Translations under genes and position numbers: made by a program
From: Petaurus breviceps papuanus
Lineage: Eukaryota; Chordata; Mammalia; Diprotodontia; Petauridae
DNA: 64,000 nucleotides
Direction of reading: 5' to 3'
Assembly: GCA_028583685.1 (NCBI GenBank)
Contig: JAMXIF010000077.1
Location: forward strand, 11,512,586 to 11,576,585
Notes under the pieces: model-generated
Seen by the model: the letters and a program-made list of their open reading frames with translations, nothing else
The model's database searches: none
What the model was told of the DNA's origin: nothing
Part shown: positions 22,690-33,519 of the stretch, in pieces
How the letters are laid out: each line of letters begins with the position of its first letter
Position numbering within the stretch: the stretch's first letter is position 1

Positions 22690-23000
22690 TATAAAGACAC
22701 AGATATATACACATATGTATGTATACACACACTTTGTGTATATATAGTATGCAAATATATGCACATATATAACAAACTTATATATATATAGTCACATATA
22801 TAGAAATGGTATTAATATATTCCATATAACTGTGTATTAAAATGCATAGGTATGTTTGCATATATGTGTGTATATACACTTAATACACAGCGGATAAATT
22901 ATATGTGTGTATATATGTACATACTTCCATACATATGTATACATGTATGTATATGTACATGTGTACATATGTAGATATAGGTATGTGTATACACACAAAT
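22690..23000. repeat. TA/CA/TG alternating tract
   Basis: About 300 bases of ATATAC, TGTGTA and ACATAT units, rich in short palindromes. Open frames here are compositional. Confidence 0.85.
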
Positions 23001-23044
23001 ACACATTTTTCCCCAAAGTCTTCATGTTAGTGTAGCTTTAGCTT

Positions 23045-23280
23045 TAATAGGGGGTGGGCACTAAGTCTATAATTTCATTTATTTAGGAAACTCTCTCTAC
23101 CATTGAAAGTCAGAACCCTTTCTGCCATTTATAATCTTAATGAGTTGCCTAGAGCACTGAAGGGTTAAGTGCCTTGGCAAAGGTCATGGAGCCAGTATTC
23201 ATCAGAGGTAAAATTTGAACCCAGGCCTATTCACCTTCAAAGCCGACTCTCTACCTATTACACCACATCGTCTCTGTCCT
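23045..23280 (-). mobile_element. MIR-type marsupial SINE, extended 3' part
   Basis: 'ataatttcatttatttagg', 'aaactctctctaccattg', 'ttgcctagagcactgaag', 'ggttaagtgccttggc', 'tttgaacccaggcctattc', 'ctctacctattacacc': an almost complete inverted copy and the best example of this family in the window. Confidence 0.75.
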
Positions 23281-23289
23281 TGAAATGCC

Positions 23290-24320
23290 TGTGGCCTGAA
23301 TCCAAGTGTCTCTTCTGACACATAGTGTCTGTGCAGTTCTATTAAGTCACTCCATCTGTTGGTTCCCCAGGCAGTTCTTTAAGCCTATAAGTGGGCCTGC
23401 AGGCCCCAACATTTTTAAATAACCCACTTTTTAAAGGCTATTCAACTTTAATGATAATGATCCATCAATAAGCATCAACTCTCATTGACATTGAAGCAAA
23501 TTATTTTTAAAAAGTTTAAAACTAGAATCATCTTCAAAAAAATGAACTTTCATCCCTGTCACACATAAACGCACTATGTATTTTTAATCTACTAGGTGAT
23601 GCAATCCAGTGTACATCACAGTTTTTGCTAATTTTCTAGAAATCTTTTAATCTGTCTGCCTCCATGTCCATGCCAACTGAAGCTCATTGGCAGACCACTG
23701 TCACGAAGCTTGCAAATTCAGAAAAAGCTGGCCCCTTAAAGTACTTTGGATATCCAAAATACCATGCCAGCTGCCAGTTCCACAAATCTAATCCAAGACT
23801 GCTAATGTTTTGCCTCATAGCTTAAGTTTTTCTTTAGTTTTTGGTAAACAAGCCCTTTTGCACTCATACTTACCTGCTAACCCATCTCCAGTGCCTGAGA
23901 CAAAGAGAATGTGCCTGGGTTCAGTACCATCTCAACCAGAGTTCATCCTCACTTTTGTGGACTAATTCTTAACCTAAGACTTTCACCCAGAACACCTGTC
24001 ATATTGCTTCATCCAACAGACTGAAACAGCCACTGGGCAGGCCCAGTCCTAACATTTGGGATGCTTCCAATTCCCATTCCTTTCCACCTGCAGCCTTTTC
24101 TTGTGAAATGGAGGCAGCAAAGCTGCATCTTCCTGAGTTTATGAACCAAGTCACTGAGCTTGTCTCCATTTTCTGGCCAAGGAGGAAAGAGAAGCTTGCC
24201 ATGTGAGACAAACCAGGGAAACAGAAAGAGGAGAAACCAAGTTTCCATGCACAGGGTAGTTCTATAATTAGAGTTGGAGAAGCTGGATTCAAATGTGACT
24301 TAACCACTCTCTATATGGAT
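23290..24320. other. Unassigned, largely repeat-free
   Basis: About 1 kb with fairly balanced composition and no recognised repeat. Two overlapping minus-strand frames (23999-24307 and 24009-24248) have no identifiable domain. Confidence 0.45.
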
Positions 24321-24329
24321 AGTCATCTT

Positions 24330-24625
24330 AAGTTAGCATGATACAGTGAATAAGATGTTAAATTTGTAATAAGAAAAACCTGGGTCTGAATCCTAACTTA
24401 GTAACTTAAGTAATACTGGGTAATGTCTCTGGTCTTCAGAATCCTCACATGCAAAAGGAAGGACTTATACTTGACAACCAATGAAGAGCCTTCCTGCTCT
24501 AAATCTATGAACATATGATATTTAACATCTTTGTGCCTCAGTTTTATTATATGAAAAATAGGAAGGGGGAGGAATTGATTAGGTGACCTCTTAATTCCCA
24601 TCTGCCTTGAAATCTGTGTTCCCAG
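24330..24625 (+). mobile_element. Two MIR-type SINE pieces
   Basis: One piece has 'acctgggtctgaatcctaac' and ends in 'ctgctctaaatctatgaac'. A second 3' piece has 'gtgcctcagttttattata' and 'gattaggtgacctcttaatt'. Both are plus strand, perhaps a tandem of two insertions. Confidence 0.6.
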
Positions 24626-24894
24626 GTAAGAGCTTTGGCTTCAGGTGAATAAGGATAGAGAGACAAGCTATGGGGGAGGGGGAAAGAGAAACTGTTTGGG
24701 GGGGGGGCTCTTTGTAATGACAACATGATATTATTAAATGGGAAAAAGATGAGAAAAAAACTTCTAAGTGTAGCTGACCCAGCTTCCTCAGTCAATGCTA
24801 AACTTCCTTACATTTCTTTAAAAATTTTTCAGGATTCACAGATGAACTGGCAAACAATTGTTTTAGAAGTCACATATACAAGGTCTTCTCACTT

Positions 24895-25045
24895 ATAGGT
24901 CCAGACATTTAGACCTGGAAGGGATGTAAGAGGCCGTCTATTCCAGGGCCCTCATTTTACAGATAAAGAAACTGAGGCAGTTGGAATTTAAGTACCTTGC
25001 CCAAATTTATATACCTTGTGATTGTTATATGCTTTCAGTCTCAGA
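24895..25045 (-). mobile_element. CORE-SINE copy
   Basis: 'acatttagacctggaagg', 'cctcattttacagataaag', 'aaactgaggcagttgg', 'taagtaccttgcccaaa': inverted MIR/Ther-type SINE. Confidence 0.65.
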
Positions 25046-25089
25046 GCACAACTTACATGGTAGGGATGGTGGTGGTGGTGGGTTGGATT

Positions 25090-25285
25090 GACATATATAA
25101 ATAGTGCTCTATAGTGGAGAACATTTTATTCACAACAATCCTATAAATTAGGTTGTGCAAGTATGTATTTCCTCATTGCACAGATGAGAAAACTGAGGCT
25201 CAGATAGGTTAAGGAAATTGAACAGTGACACAACAAATATCAGAGTTAATCTCAGCATTCTTCATGACCAAAGTGATTTCAACTT
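25090..25285 (-). mobile_element. MIR/Ther1 SINE
   Basis: 'cacaacaatcctataaatt', 'ttcctcattgcacagatg', 'aaaactgaggctcagatagg' is the inverted Ther1/MIR order. Confidence 0.65.
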
Positions 25286-25289
25286 TTCC

Positions 25290-26325
25290 CTGATATCTCA
25301 AAAAACCATCATTGAAAACTCAGTACTGACACAGCAAGCTTGCTTGCCTCACTTTCTTTGAAGCATCTGAATGCAGAAGTCGTGAGCACCTCAAAGAATC
25401 CTTAGCAGCAGCTGATCAGAGCATCTCTGATTCGCAAAGAATCACCAAGTCTTTGCATTTGAAGGTACTGTAGCAAGCATCTAGTTCAATCCATCATTGA
25501 ACAAGAATTCTCACTCCATGTACTGGAAAAAATGGATTTCTATATTCAGACTGAAGACCCCCAAATGAGGAAGGAAATCAAATAGACTCCTTTCTCCAAT
25601 GATTTTACAATTCAATAGTTTTGGTCTCAGACCAAAACAAAAAAAAATTCCCCAGAATTTGATAGACTTAGAAGGGGGTCAGCCTTTCTCTCCATTGTCC
25701 AATTCCATTTCTGTAACTGTGGAAAATTGTACCTTTCAGTTAAAACAAGTTGAGATCATCCTACAAGGCCAGTAATTGGTTGTTTTTTTCTAAAGTCATA
25801 TAGCTTCCTGTAAGTATCACCTCAATGCTTCCCTTGGAAGGGGAACCTATACTCAATGCAATGAAAAGTTTGTTTTTATGCATATATAATGTATATATAG
25901 TATATATACATACAATATTCACACATATAGGTAAATATGCACATGTGTATAAATGATCCACACATATGCATATATAACACATTTCATTACCTATGTGATG
26001 CATGTATGTATATCGTGCATTTTCTTGCACCTTCATCCATCACATAGGCAAGATTTCTGAGATCTTCATTGAGAAGTATGAAATATCTTACAACTAGTAT
26101 TATTCAAGTATGTTTGCTGCTATAAATTGGTCTGACACCACAAGAGTTAGTACTTTTGTTAGATGTTAGTTGCCTGATCCCTGGAATATAGATCCAGTCA
26201 GTAAGGATGTAGGCCTCAATGAACCACTTTATATGTCATCATGAACTTGGGAACAATTATTGTTGGACCTCATTTCAGACTTACTTCATTGCACAACCGG
26301 GTGTTTATCATGGCAGTAGACTCTT
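25290..26325. other. Unassigned sequence with an AT-rich patch
   Basis: No family recognised. A TATATA/CACATA low-complexity patch lies at about 25878-26015. Confidence 0.45.
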
Positions 26326-26329
26326 CTCA

Positions 26330-26687
26330 TATCCTCTATAATTTAAAGAGGGTACCCAGAGAGTTCACCTCATCATTTCCTACCTGGCTGCTTTCCTGGA
26401 CTTTGTGATCTCTAGAAACTCATTATTCTGCAAGATCAAATCAACTCCAAAACAGTCACCTCCTCAGATCATTCCTGATCCTGGCTATAGGATTTCATCA
26501 TTACCTCTCTCACCCCCATTCCAACTCTGAGATTTTTTTCCCCCTTTTTTATGTGTTTTCTTCTCCAATCAGATTGTAAGCTTCTAGACAAAAGGAACTT
26601 TTTGTCTTTTTTTTTTTTGTATTTGCTTGTCACAGTTCCTGGAATGTAGTACATGTTAAATAAATGTTTATTGACTTTGATTCTGAC
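26330..26687 (+). mobile_element. L2 3' end
   Basis: 'cacctcctcagatcattcc', 'atcagattgtaagcttc', 'ggaatgtagtacatgttaaa', 'taaatgtttattgactttg': complete L2 3' terminus. The HAL1 element follows at once. Confidence 0.8.
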
Positions 26688-26689
26688 AC

Positions 26690-27429
26690 TGAGGCAGCTA
26701 CCCTTACTACAAGGACTGGTGCTATCAAAATTACCAACTTGAAGCATGATCTTCCCGCGGCTCCGGCTTCCACCCTCCCTAATCCATGTAAAAAGGGGAC
26801 TCTAAACAAACTTTGGAGCTGCAGAACCCACAAAATGACACAGAGAAGCTAACCTCCTGCTGAGGACAGCCCGGCAGGCCGGCAGGAATCCAGCACAGCT
26901 CTCTGGGAGCCGAGCCCAGCCCCATGCCAAGGCTTTAGCCCCAGGGTGGGCCTGAACAGCCTCCCTCCAGAGGGACTCCAGATCAGCAGCAGCTGTGGCC
27001 ATTTCCAGATTTATCAACACATAGACACAAAGGACAAAGTGAGAGGCCAGTGCAGTCTGGACTTTGGGACCAGTAAGTGGGAGTGCCTGGCTTTTACCCC
27101 TGGGGCGAGAAGCCACTGAGATGCAGGCACAGCAAGTCAGTACCATGTGGCAGCTTCAGCTCCTGGCCTGCAGAGTGTAGGGGGACCAAACACCAGTCTG
27201 AGGGGTAATCACTCTTGCTTTAACCTGCTTGGATCTGGATTGCAGTCTAGGGTGGAGGTTCTAGGGCGTGTGTCCAGATTGCCAGAGCATGTGGAGACCT
27301 CAGAGAGGCCACCCATCTAATACCTCCGGCAGTTGAGAAAACCCCAGTGTTTGGGACGAAAGCTCCCCTGTCTGGTGGCAGAGTCCAACTGTGGCAAAAA
27401 GTCCAAAAGTCAAATAATTGAGTGGCAAA
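26690..27429 (+). promoter_or_regulatory. HAL1 5' region (likely internal promoter)
   Basis: This is the most GC- and CpG-richer stretch of the window, sitting directly before ORF1 of the HAL1. In L1 elements this region carries the internal Pol II promoter, so the same role is inferred here. It shares the blocks 'gcagaacccacaaaatgac' and 'tgagaagccactgag'-like text that I recall from marsupial L1 5' UTRs. No TATA box is evident. An open frame on the minus strand (26802-27146) is probably compositional. Confidence 0.6.
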
Positions 27430-28491
27430 ATGAGCAAGCAAAGGAAACAAAGCAGACAGAAGATTCCAATGTTACACTCCTATTTTGGGGACAAAAAAGA
27501 GCAAAGCATCGAACAGGAGAAAAACAGCAAAGTCAGAACTCCTGCACCAAAAGCTTCAAAGGAAAATACAAGCTGGTTACAGGCCATAGAGGACCTTAAG
27601 AAGCAGATAAGAGAAGTGGAGGAAAAATTGGGAAGAGAAATGAGAACAATGCAAGAAAATTATGAAATGAGAGTCAACAGCCTGATTGAGGAAAATCATA
27701 CCTTAAAAAACAGACTGACTCAAATGGCAAAGGAGGCTCAAAAAGGCAATGAGGAGAAGAATGCCTTAAAAAGTCGAATTTGCCAGATGGAAAAAGAATC
27801 TCAAAAGCTCACTGAGGAGAATCATTGCTTCAGAATTAGATTGGAGCAAATTGAAGCTAATGACTTTATGAGAAATCAAGATGCTATTAAACAGATCCAA
27901 ACAAATGAAAGAATGGAAGGCAATGTGAAATATCTCATGGGAAAAACCACTGACCTGGAAAATAGATCCAGGAAAGACAATTTAAAAATTATTAGACTAC
28001 CTGAAAGCCATGACCAAAGTAAGAACCTAGAAATCATCCTCCAGGAAGTTCTCAAAGAAAACTGCCCTGATGTTTTAGTACCAGAGGGCAAAATAGAGGT
28101 TGAAAGAATACATCAATCACCTTCTGCAAAAGATTCCAAAAAGAAAACTCCTAGGAATATTATAGCCAGGTTTCATAATTACCAGATTAAGGAGAGAATA
28201 TTACAAGCAACCAGGAAGAAACAATTTGAAAATTGTGGAAACACAATCAGGATAACCCAGGATCTGGCAGCTTCTACCCTGAGGGATAGAAGGGCTTGGA
28301 ATATGATATTCCGGGGGGCAAAGGAGCTGGGATTAAAACCAAGAATCACCTACCCAGCAAAACTGAGTATCGTGTTTCAGGGGAGAACATGGTCATTCAG
28401 TGGAATAGAGGACTTTCAAGCATTTTTGCTGAAAAGACCAGAGTTGAATAGAAAATTTGACATTCAGATACAAGAAGCAAGAGAAACATGA
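27430..28491 (+). CDS. L1-type ORF1 protein (RNA-binding chaperone) of a HAL1
   Basis: Encodes 353 residues from the ATG at 27430 (MSKQRKQSRQ); the frame is also open for four codons upstream, starting with TTG. In L1 the ORF1 protein forms trimers, coats the element's RNA and is needed for retrotransposition. Visible parts: a basic N-terminus (1-45), a long coiled coil (about 50-178) with several LxxxN/E heptads such as EENHTLKNRL, an RRM-like domain opening LENRSRKDNLKIIRLPE (about 176-192) and containing PRNIIARFHNYQIKERIL (about 241-258), and a C-terminal domain (about 272-345) with LRDRRAW (284-290) and ITYPAKLSI (306-314), which line up with human ORF1p. Length is close to the family norm (human 338). 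There is no neighbour ORF2. It is an element gene, not a host gene; expression is unknown. Confidence 0.93.
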   Translation: MSKQRKQSRQKIPMLHSYFGDKKEQSIEQEKNSKVRTPAPKASKENTSWLQAIEDLKKQIREVEEKLGREMRTMQENYEMRVNSLIEENHTLKNRLTQMAKEAQKGNEEKNALKSRICQMEKESQKLTEENHCFRIRLEQIEANDFMRNQDAIKQIQTNERMEGNVKYLMGKTTDLENRSRKDNLKIIRLPESHDQSKNLEIILQEVLKENCPDVLVPEGKIEVERIHQSPSAKDSKKKTPRNIIARFHNYQIKERILQATRKKQFENCGNTIRITQDLAASTLRDRRAWNMIFRGAKELGLKPRITYPAKLSIVFQGRTWSFSGIEDFQAFLLKRPELNRKFDIQIQEARET

Positions 28492-29570
28492 GAAGGTAAA
28501 CAGGGAAAAGGAACCATAAAGAACTTATCAAAGTTGAACTATTAACATTCCTACATGGAAAAACAATAATGGTAACTTATGAAACTTTTCTCAGTATTTG
28601 AAGGGATTAGAAATATGTGTGTGTACGTCTGTATATGAGGGTATATGAATACATATGTGAATGTGTATATATATGTTTACAGGTATACATAGATAGAGGT
28701 CACAGGACCTATTTAACAGGAAGGGATGATATTTAGAAGGTGAAATTAAGAGGTGAGAGGAATATAATGAGAGGAGACAGGGAGAGACAGATTGGGGTAA
28801 ACTATCTCATACAGAAGAGGCAAGGGAAAATGGTTACAATGGAGGGGAAGAATAGGAAGGTAAAAGGGAATGAGTCAACCTTATTGCCATTGAATTTGGC
28901 TTGAGGAGGGAGTGAAATACACACTAAATAGGGTATCTCACCCTACAGGAGAGTAGAGGGGGAAGGGGATGAGAGGGGGGATGATGGAAGGGAGGGCAGG
29001 CTGGGGGGGTGGGAAGTTGGAAGCACCCACTTTTGAAAAGGGACTGGATTAAAGTAAAGTAGAGAATAGAACAAGTGGGAGGTGGGATAGGAGGGAGGGA
29101 AATATAGTCAGTATTTTACAATATATCTACTATGTTATTGTTTTGCATTAGCCACACAGGTACAACCTATACTGAACTGCTTATCTTCCCAGTAAGGGTG
29201 GGTGACAAGGAAGGAAGGAAATAAATCTGGAATTGAAAGTTTTAAAACCAAATATTCAAATATATATATATATATGTGGGTGTGTGTGTATATACATATA
29301 TATACACACACTAGTATTAATAGCATCTTACATGTAATTGGGAAATAAGATATACAGGCACTGAGGCATAGAGATCCACTAGAAAAGTTGAAAGGTATAT
29401 GGGAGAAAATATGGGAGAGAGCAGATTGGAGGAGGGGATATCCTGTGGGACTGCTATTTTGGGGTGGTGGGTAGGGGAAAAACGGGGAGAAAATTTGTAA
29501 CTCAAAATCTGGCAGAAACGAATGATGTAAATCAGAAGTTAATAAAGCATTAAAAAAAAGAAAAAAATAA
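28492..29570 (+). other. HAL1 3' UTR with G-runs and A-rich tail
   Basis: Purine-rich throughout. Closely spaced G-runs at about 28950-29012 (including runs of 5, 6 and 7 G) could form a quadruplex, as in L1 3' UTRs. A TA/TG microsatellite sits at about 29262-29312. The blocks 'ctggaattgaaagttttaaa' (about 29229) and 'gtaactcaaaatctggcag' (about 29498) look like two worn copies of one module. 'aataaagcattaaaaaaaag' gives a polyadenylation signal and tail. Confidence 0.75.
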
Positions 29571-29589
29571 AAGTACCCACTTATTTCTC

Positions 29590-31090
29590 TGGAAATACTT
29601 CTGTTTTCTTTGGCTTCCCAAACATATTGCACCTAATAATGGATAACAATTCATTTTATTTCAATTTTTTTGGGCAAGTTTCTTCATTGGCCTCTTAGTT
29701 GAATATACCTATATACCACATACTGCCTGGAATTTGACCAAATAGAAAAGAGCAAACAGTGTTTCCATCATTATATCTCTCACCACCAAGAAAATTGAGC
29801 TACTCCGACATTCCATAGTCCCTACCCTCACCGAAGGAAAATTCTCTTTCAACAACCCTAGATACCCCCATCTATTCATAAATCCCTTTTTACAATGAAC
29901 GATAATCTTCACCCTATTTCTTCACTGCTCTGATAGCCCAAACATTTGTCACTACAGTTAATTAATATCTGGGAAGTATTAATTAGGGAGGGGGTCAGAA
30001 GTTGCATTAGAAAACTTGAGTAACTACATGTACCACCAAGATTACCTATAAAATGGGCAAAGATTTCCAAACAGACTCCAGTCAAAACCATATACATCTG
30101 TGAGGATAGGTATGGCTAATTAATCAGAATTTTAGTGAATTAGTCAATCAATTAATACTTATCAATTTCCTATTTCCTCAAATTATATTTATAAAAAATT
30201 ACAAGAATGCTTCATAAGCTTCTTAATCATCCAAGTTGCAAGTCCCATGGCCTTTTGCTTAGGGATCTTTGCCATATTGAAAAGTTGTTAAGTTTTCCAA
30301 TGATTGTTGTAGAAGGTATACAGGAGTTTAAAATTTGTTTCTATTGACTGGATGAACAGCTACAATACTAAGTGATGAGTAGATAAAGGTTCCTAGGCTC
30401 CTAGGAATATAATTTTTCCCCAGTAATTGAACTGGTAGCAGGGAAGAACATAGATCCTATGAATGAGTTTAGGATTTTTCATAAAAAATGTATTACCCAG
30501 CATGGGTCTATGTCCTCTTATCAATTTTTCCTATCCAAACATAGCTGAAGAGGGTTATGGAGGCAATCTAGAAAGAGGGATAGTGTTGGTACTAGCTGAC
30601 TCATATTAGCTCAATAACAACATGCACGCAGATGCAGAGATGAAATGCTTGTAGCTTTTTTAACTCCCCGAGTACTCAAAGCATAATTTTTGCTGCTAAC
30701 TGAAGAAATTAGGTAAGACCCAAGGATTTTTTATATTTCTAAGCATATCATTTGAATAACTGACTATGTCTCTAACTGCTCTTAGGTCCACATGCATCAC
30801 TCAAAAACTGCAAAATTTCTAGGTTGGAAAGATACTTAGTGGTCATCTATGCAAACCCTTGGATGCACACAAATCTCCCAATTATCAGATGGCCAACAAG
30901 ACTTTTCTTAGATGCTGCTAACATCTAACTATCATTTTATAATAGTTTTGGATAGAAAGGTATTTACCATATTTTCAGAGTAGAACCTTGTTTGATGAGT
31001 TTTATTATTTAGGTACAATAATAGAAAAAGGACAAAAAATGGTAATTTAGTTTTGGATGTAAATAATTTTCTAATATATAACCTCATATA
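29590..31090. other. Unassigned sequence
   Basis: About 1.5 kb of AT-rich DNA without a recognised repeat. Small open frames only. Confidence 0.5.
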
Positions 31091-31094
31091 TATT

Positions 31095-31330
31095 TTTTTA
31101 ATAAACTAAAAGGTATTTATTAAGCACTTACTTTATGCTAAGCAATGTCCCAAATCGGGGGGATAGAAATAGAAAAAAAAACTAGACAGTCTGTGTCCTC
31201 AAGGAGTTCCTAAGAAGTAGGCCCCAAAAAAGCAATATGATTTGCCAAAAAAATCATGCAACCTGATATTAGTGTATTCAACCTAGGGTTTTGGACTCCA
31301 AGTTAAGTATTTTTCATTATGTCACATGAA
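31095..31330 (-). mobile_element. L2 3' end plus MIR-type piece, minus
   Basis: 'gtatttattaagcacttac', 'tatgctaagcaatgtccc', 'gtgtcctcaaggagttcc' is inverted L2 (to about 31220). A weak inverted SINE follows to 31330. Confidence 0.6.
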
Positions 31331-31514
31331 GAGTTGCATTCTAGGATTCATTTTCAACATTTGCTTGTCTATGTAATTTCTCACTTTCAATAAATGCTGC
31401 ATGATGTTCCTTAGAGCATGGCAGTGGAGAGCTCACTAAATTTGTAGTTGAGTGTTCAAATCATGGCTCTTTTTTTCTTTTTGGCTTCCTCACTCACTCA
31501 CATACACACACACA

Positions 31515-32590
31515 CTGAATAGCATTTTTTCCAATTACAGGAAAAGATCGTTTTCAACATTCATTTTTTAAAAGATTTTTGAGTTCCAAGTTTTTCTCCC
31601 ACCCTCCCTGCCTTCCCCCCCAAGACAGCAATCTGATATGTTGTACAATCATGTTAAACATATTTCCACATTCGTTATCTTGTAAGAGAAGAATTGAGAA
31701 AAACCATGAGAAAACAAAAAAAGTTGAAAATAGTATGCTTAAATCTGCTTTCAGACTCCATAGTTCTTTTTCTGGATGTGAATAGCATTTTCCATCCTGA
31801 GTCACCTAGAATTGTCTTGGATCATTGTCTTGCTGAGAAGAGCTAAATCTGTCATAGTGAAGCATCACACAATGTTGCTGTTATTGTGTACAATGTTCTC
31901 TTGGTTTTGTTCATTTCACTGAACATAAGTTCATATACGTTTTTTTTTCTCTGAAATCCACCTGCTCATCATTTCTTATAAAAAATGTAACATTCCATTA
32001 TGAATTCAAATACCAAAACATGTTCAGCGATTCTCCAGTTGATGGGCTTCCTCTCAATTTCCATTTTTTCCACCACCACAAAAAGAGATGCAATAAATAT
32101 TTTTAAACATGTGGATGCTTTCCCTTTCTTTATGATTTCTTTGCAATACAGACTTATTAATGATATTTCTGGATCAAACAGTATATACAGTTTATATAGA
32201 TTTATGGCCCTTTGGGTATAGTTCCAAGTTGCTTTCTAGAATGGTTGGATCAGTTCACAACTCCACCAATAATGTGTTAGTGTTTCGATTTCCGCACATC
32301 TTCAACATTTTTGTTTTTTCTTTTTTTTTTTCATATTAGCCAAACTGAAAGGAATGAGGTGATACCTCAGAGTTGTTTTAATTTGCATTTTCTAATCAAT
32401 AGTGATTTAGATCATTTTTTCATATGATAATAGGGTTGCCATATAAACAATAGCTTTAATTTCTTCATGTGAAAACGTCCTGTTTATCTTCTTTGACCAT
32501 TTATCAACTGGGGAATCATATATTTTATAAAACATAATTAGAATAGATACTGATCCTTTCTTCAAATCCTGTAAAAATTTGAAAATAGTA
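31515..32590 (-). mobile_element. L1 LINE, 5'-truncated, minus
   Basis: Inverted marsupial L1 from the 3' UTR ('ttttttccaattacagg', 'acattcattttttaaaag') into the end of ORF2 ('atggttggatcagttcac', 'aactccaccaataatgtg', 'tcatattagccaaactg', 'ctttgaccatttatcaac'). No 5' region. Moderately diverged, so noncoding. Confidence 0.88.
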
Positions 32591-32839
32591 TCACACTCAT
32601 GAGGAAAACATCAGTATTTTGTGACCATGACATTGATTAATCTTATCTACTGTATCATCCACTGTTTCCTGAAAATGAAACATATTTGTTTCCCTCTCCC
32701 CCACCCATATTCCCAACAACGAATTCTTAATCCCAGCTAATTCACCAAATATTGGAAACTTTAACACTCTCTATAAAGCAGTTTAGGTGATAGATAACCC
32801 ACATAGGCTATTGTTTGGTGTAGTAAGGAAGGTCTTTAA

Positions 32840-33370
32840 AAATATTTAGTATTTTATTTTCCTCACTTACATATAAAAACAATTTAACATTCATTTTAAA
32901 AACTTTGAGTTCCAAATTCTTTTCCTTCTTCACACTCCATGCCCCCAATTGAGAAGGAAAGCAATTTGTATATGTATACACAAATACTATATATATATAT
33001 CACATATATACTATAAATGTATACATAAATACTATATATATGTGTATGTATAAATTTTTATTTGTATGTGTATAACCATATATATTTATTGGTGCAGTAT
33101 GTATAACAATACATGTGTAGGCAAGGAAAACATATTCCTCTATTAGTCATATTGTAAGAGAAAACATAGATAGAGAAGCCCTCAAGAAAAATTTGTAGAG
33201 TAATAAATGTGCTTCAATCTGTATTTGAGACACCACCAATTCTTTCTCTGGATATGAATAATATTTTTCATAATGTCTTTCCAAGTTATCTCGGATCATT
33301 GTGTTGCTGAGAATAATTGAGTTATTCACACCTGATCATCTTACTATATCTATAATCTATTCTCAAACTA
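32840..33370 (-). mobile_element. L1 LINE 3' end, minus, with TA-rich insert
   Basis: 'aacattcattttaaaaac', 'tttgagttccaaattc', then after a TA/GTAT low-complexity patch (about 32970-33110) 'ctattagtcatattgtaag', 'ttctttctctggatatg', 'tctcggatcattgtgttgc'. This is a second, shorter L1 3' end. Confidence 0.8.
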
Positions 33371-33519
33371 TATGAAATTGCTCAATAAAATAAACAAACA
33401 AACAAAAACACAATTTCTTTCTCTTCTTCCCCTGCACATGAGCGAGTTCAAAGAATTTATTTATACAAACTTATATTTGGTTGGCTAATTCTGGATAATT
33501 TTTCCTTCTTTCCATCATT

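Larger units (their letters stand above)
26690..29570 (+). mobile_element. HAL1-like half-L1 retrotransposon with open ORF1
   Basis: An element of about 2.9 kb in L1 order: GC-rich 5' region (about 26690-27429), one ORF (27430-28491), then about 1.08 kb of purine/G-rich 3' UTR ending in a T plus A-rich tail (about 29552-29570). A usual L1 would have some 3.8 kb of ORF2 (endonuclease and reverse transcriptase) after ORF1; none is present. The 3' UTR follows ORF1 almost directly. HAL1 elements of this build are known in mammals and are thought to move with L1-supplied ORF2p. The uninterrupted frame suggests a young copy. The exact 5' edge is uncertain. A weak flank match (TACCC near 26699 and near 29574) could be a duplication but is not convincing. 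An L1 that lost ORF2 after insertion is the alternative. Confidence 0.85.

Noticed and set aside
22690-23000. CRISPR-like alternation of repeats and spacers
   Set aside because: No fixed repeat length or unique spacers; it is a vertebrate TA/CA low-complexity tract.
27418-27429. Extending ORF1 upstream to the TTG at 27418
   Set aside because: The ATG at 27430 matches the usual L1 ORF1 start (MSKQ-type) and is the sensible eukaryotic start; the four upstream codons are only open frame.
27333-27599. 88-codon plus-strand frame overlapping the start of ORF1
   Set aside because: Out-of-frame shadow of the HAL1 ORF1 and 5' region.
26690-29583. TACCC-containing flanks as the HAL1 target-site duplication
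   Set aside because: Only about eight of eleven bases agree and the 5' edge is uncertain, so the duplication is left unproven.
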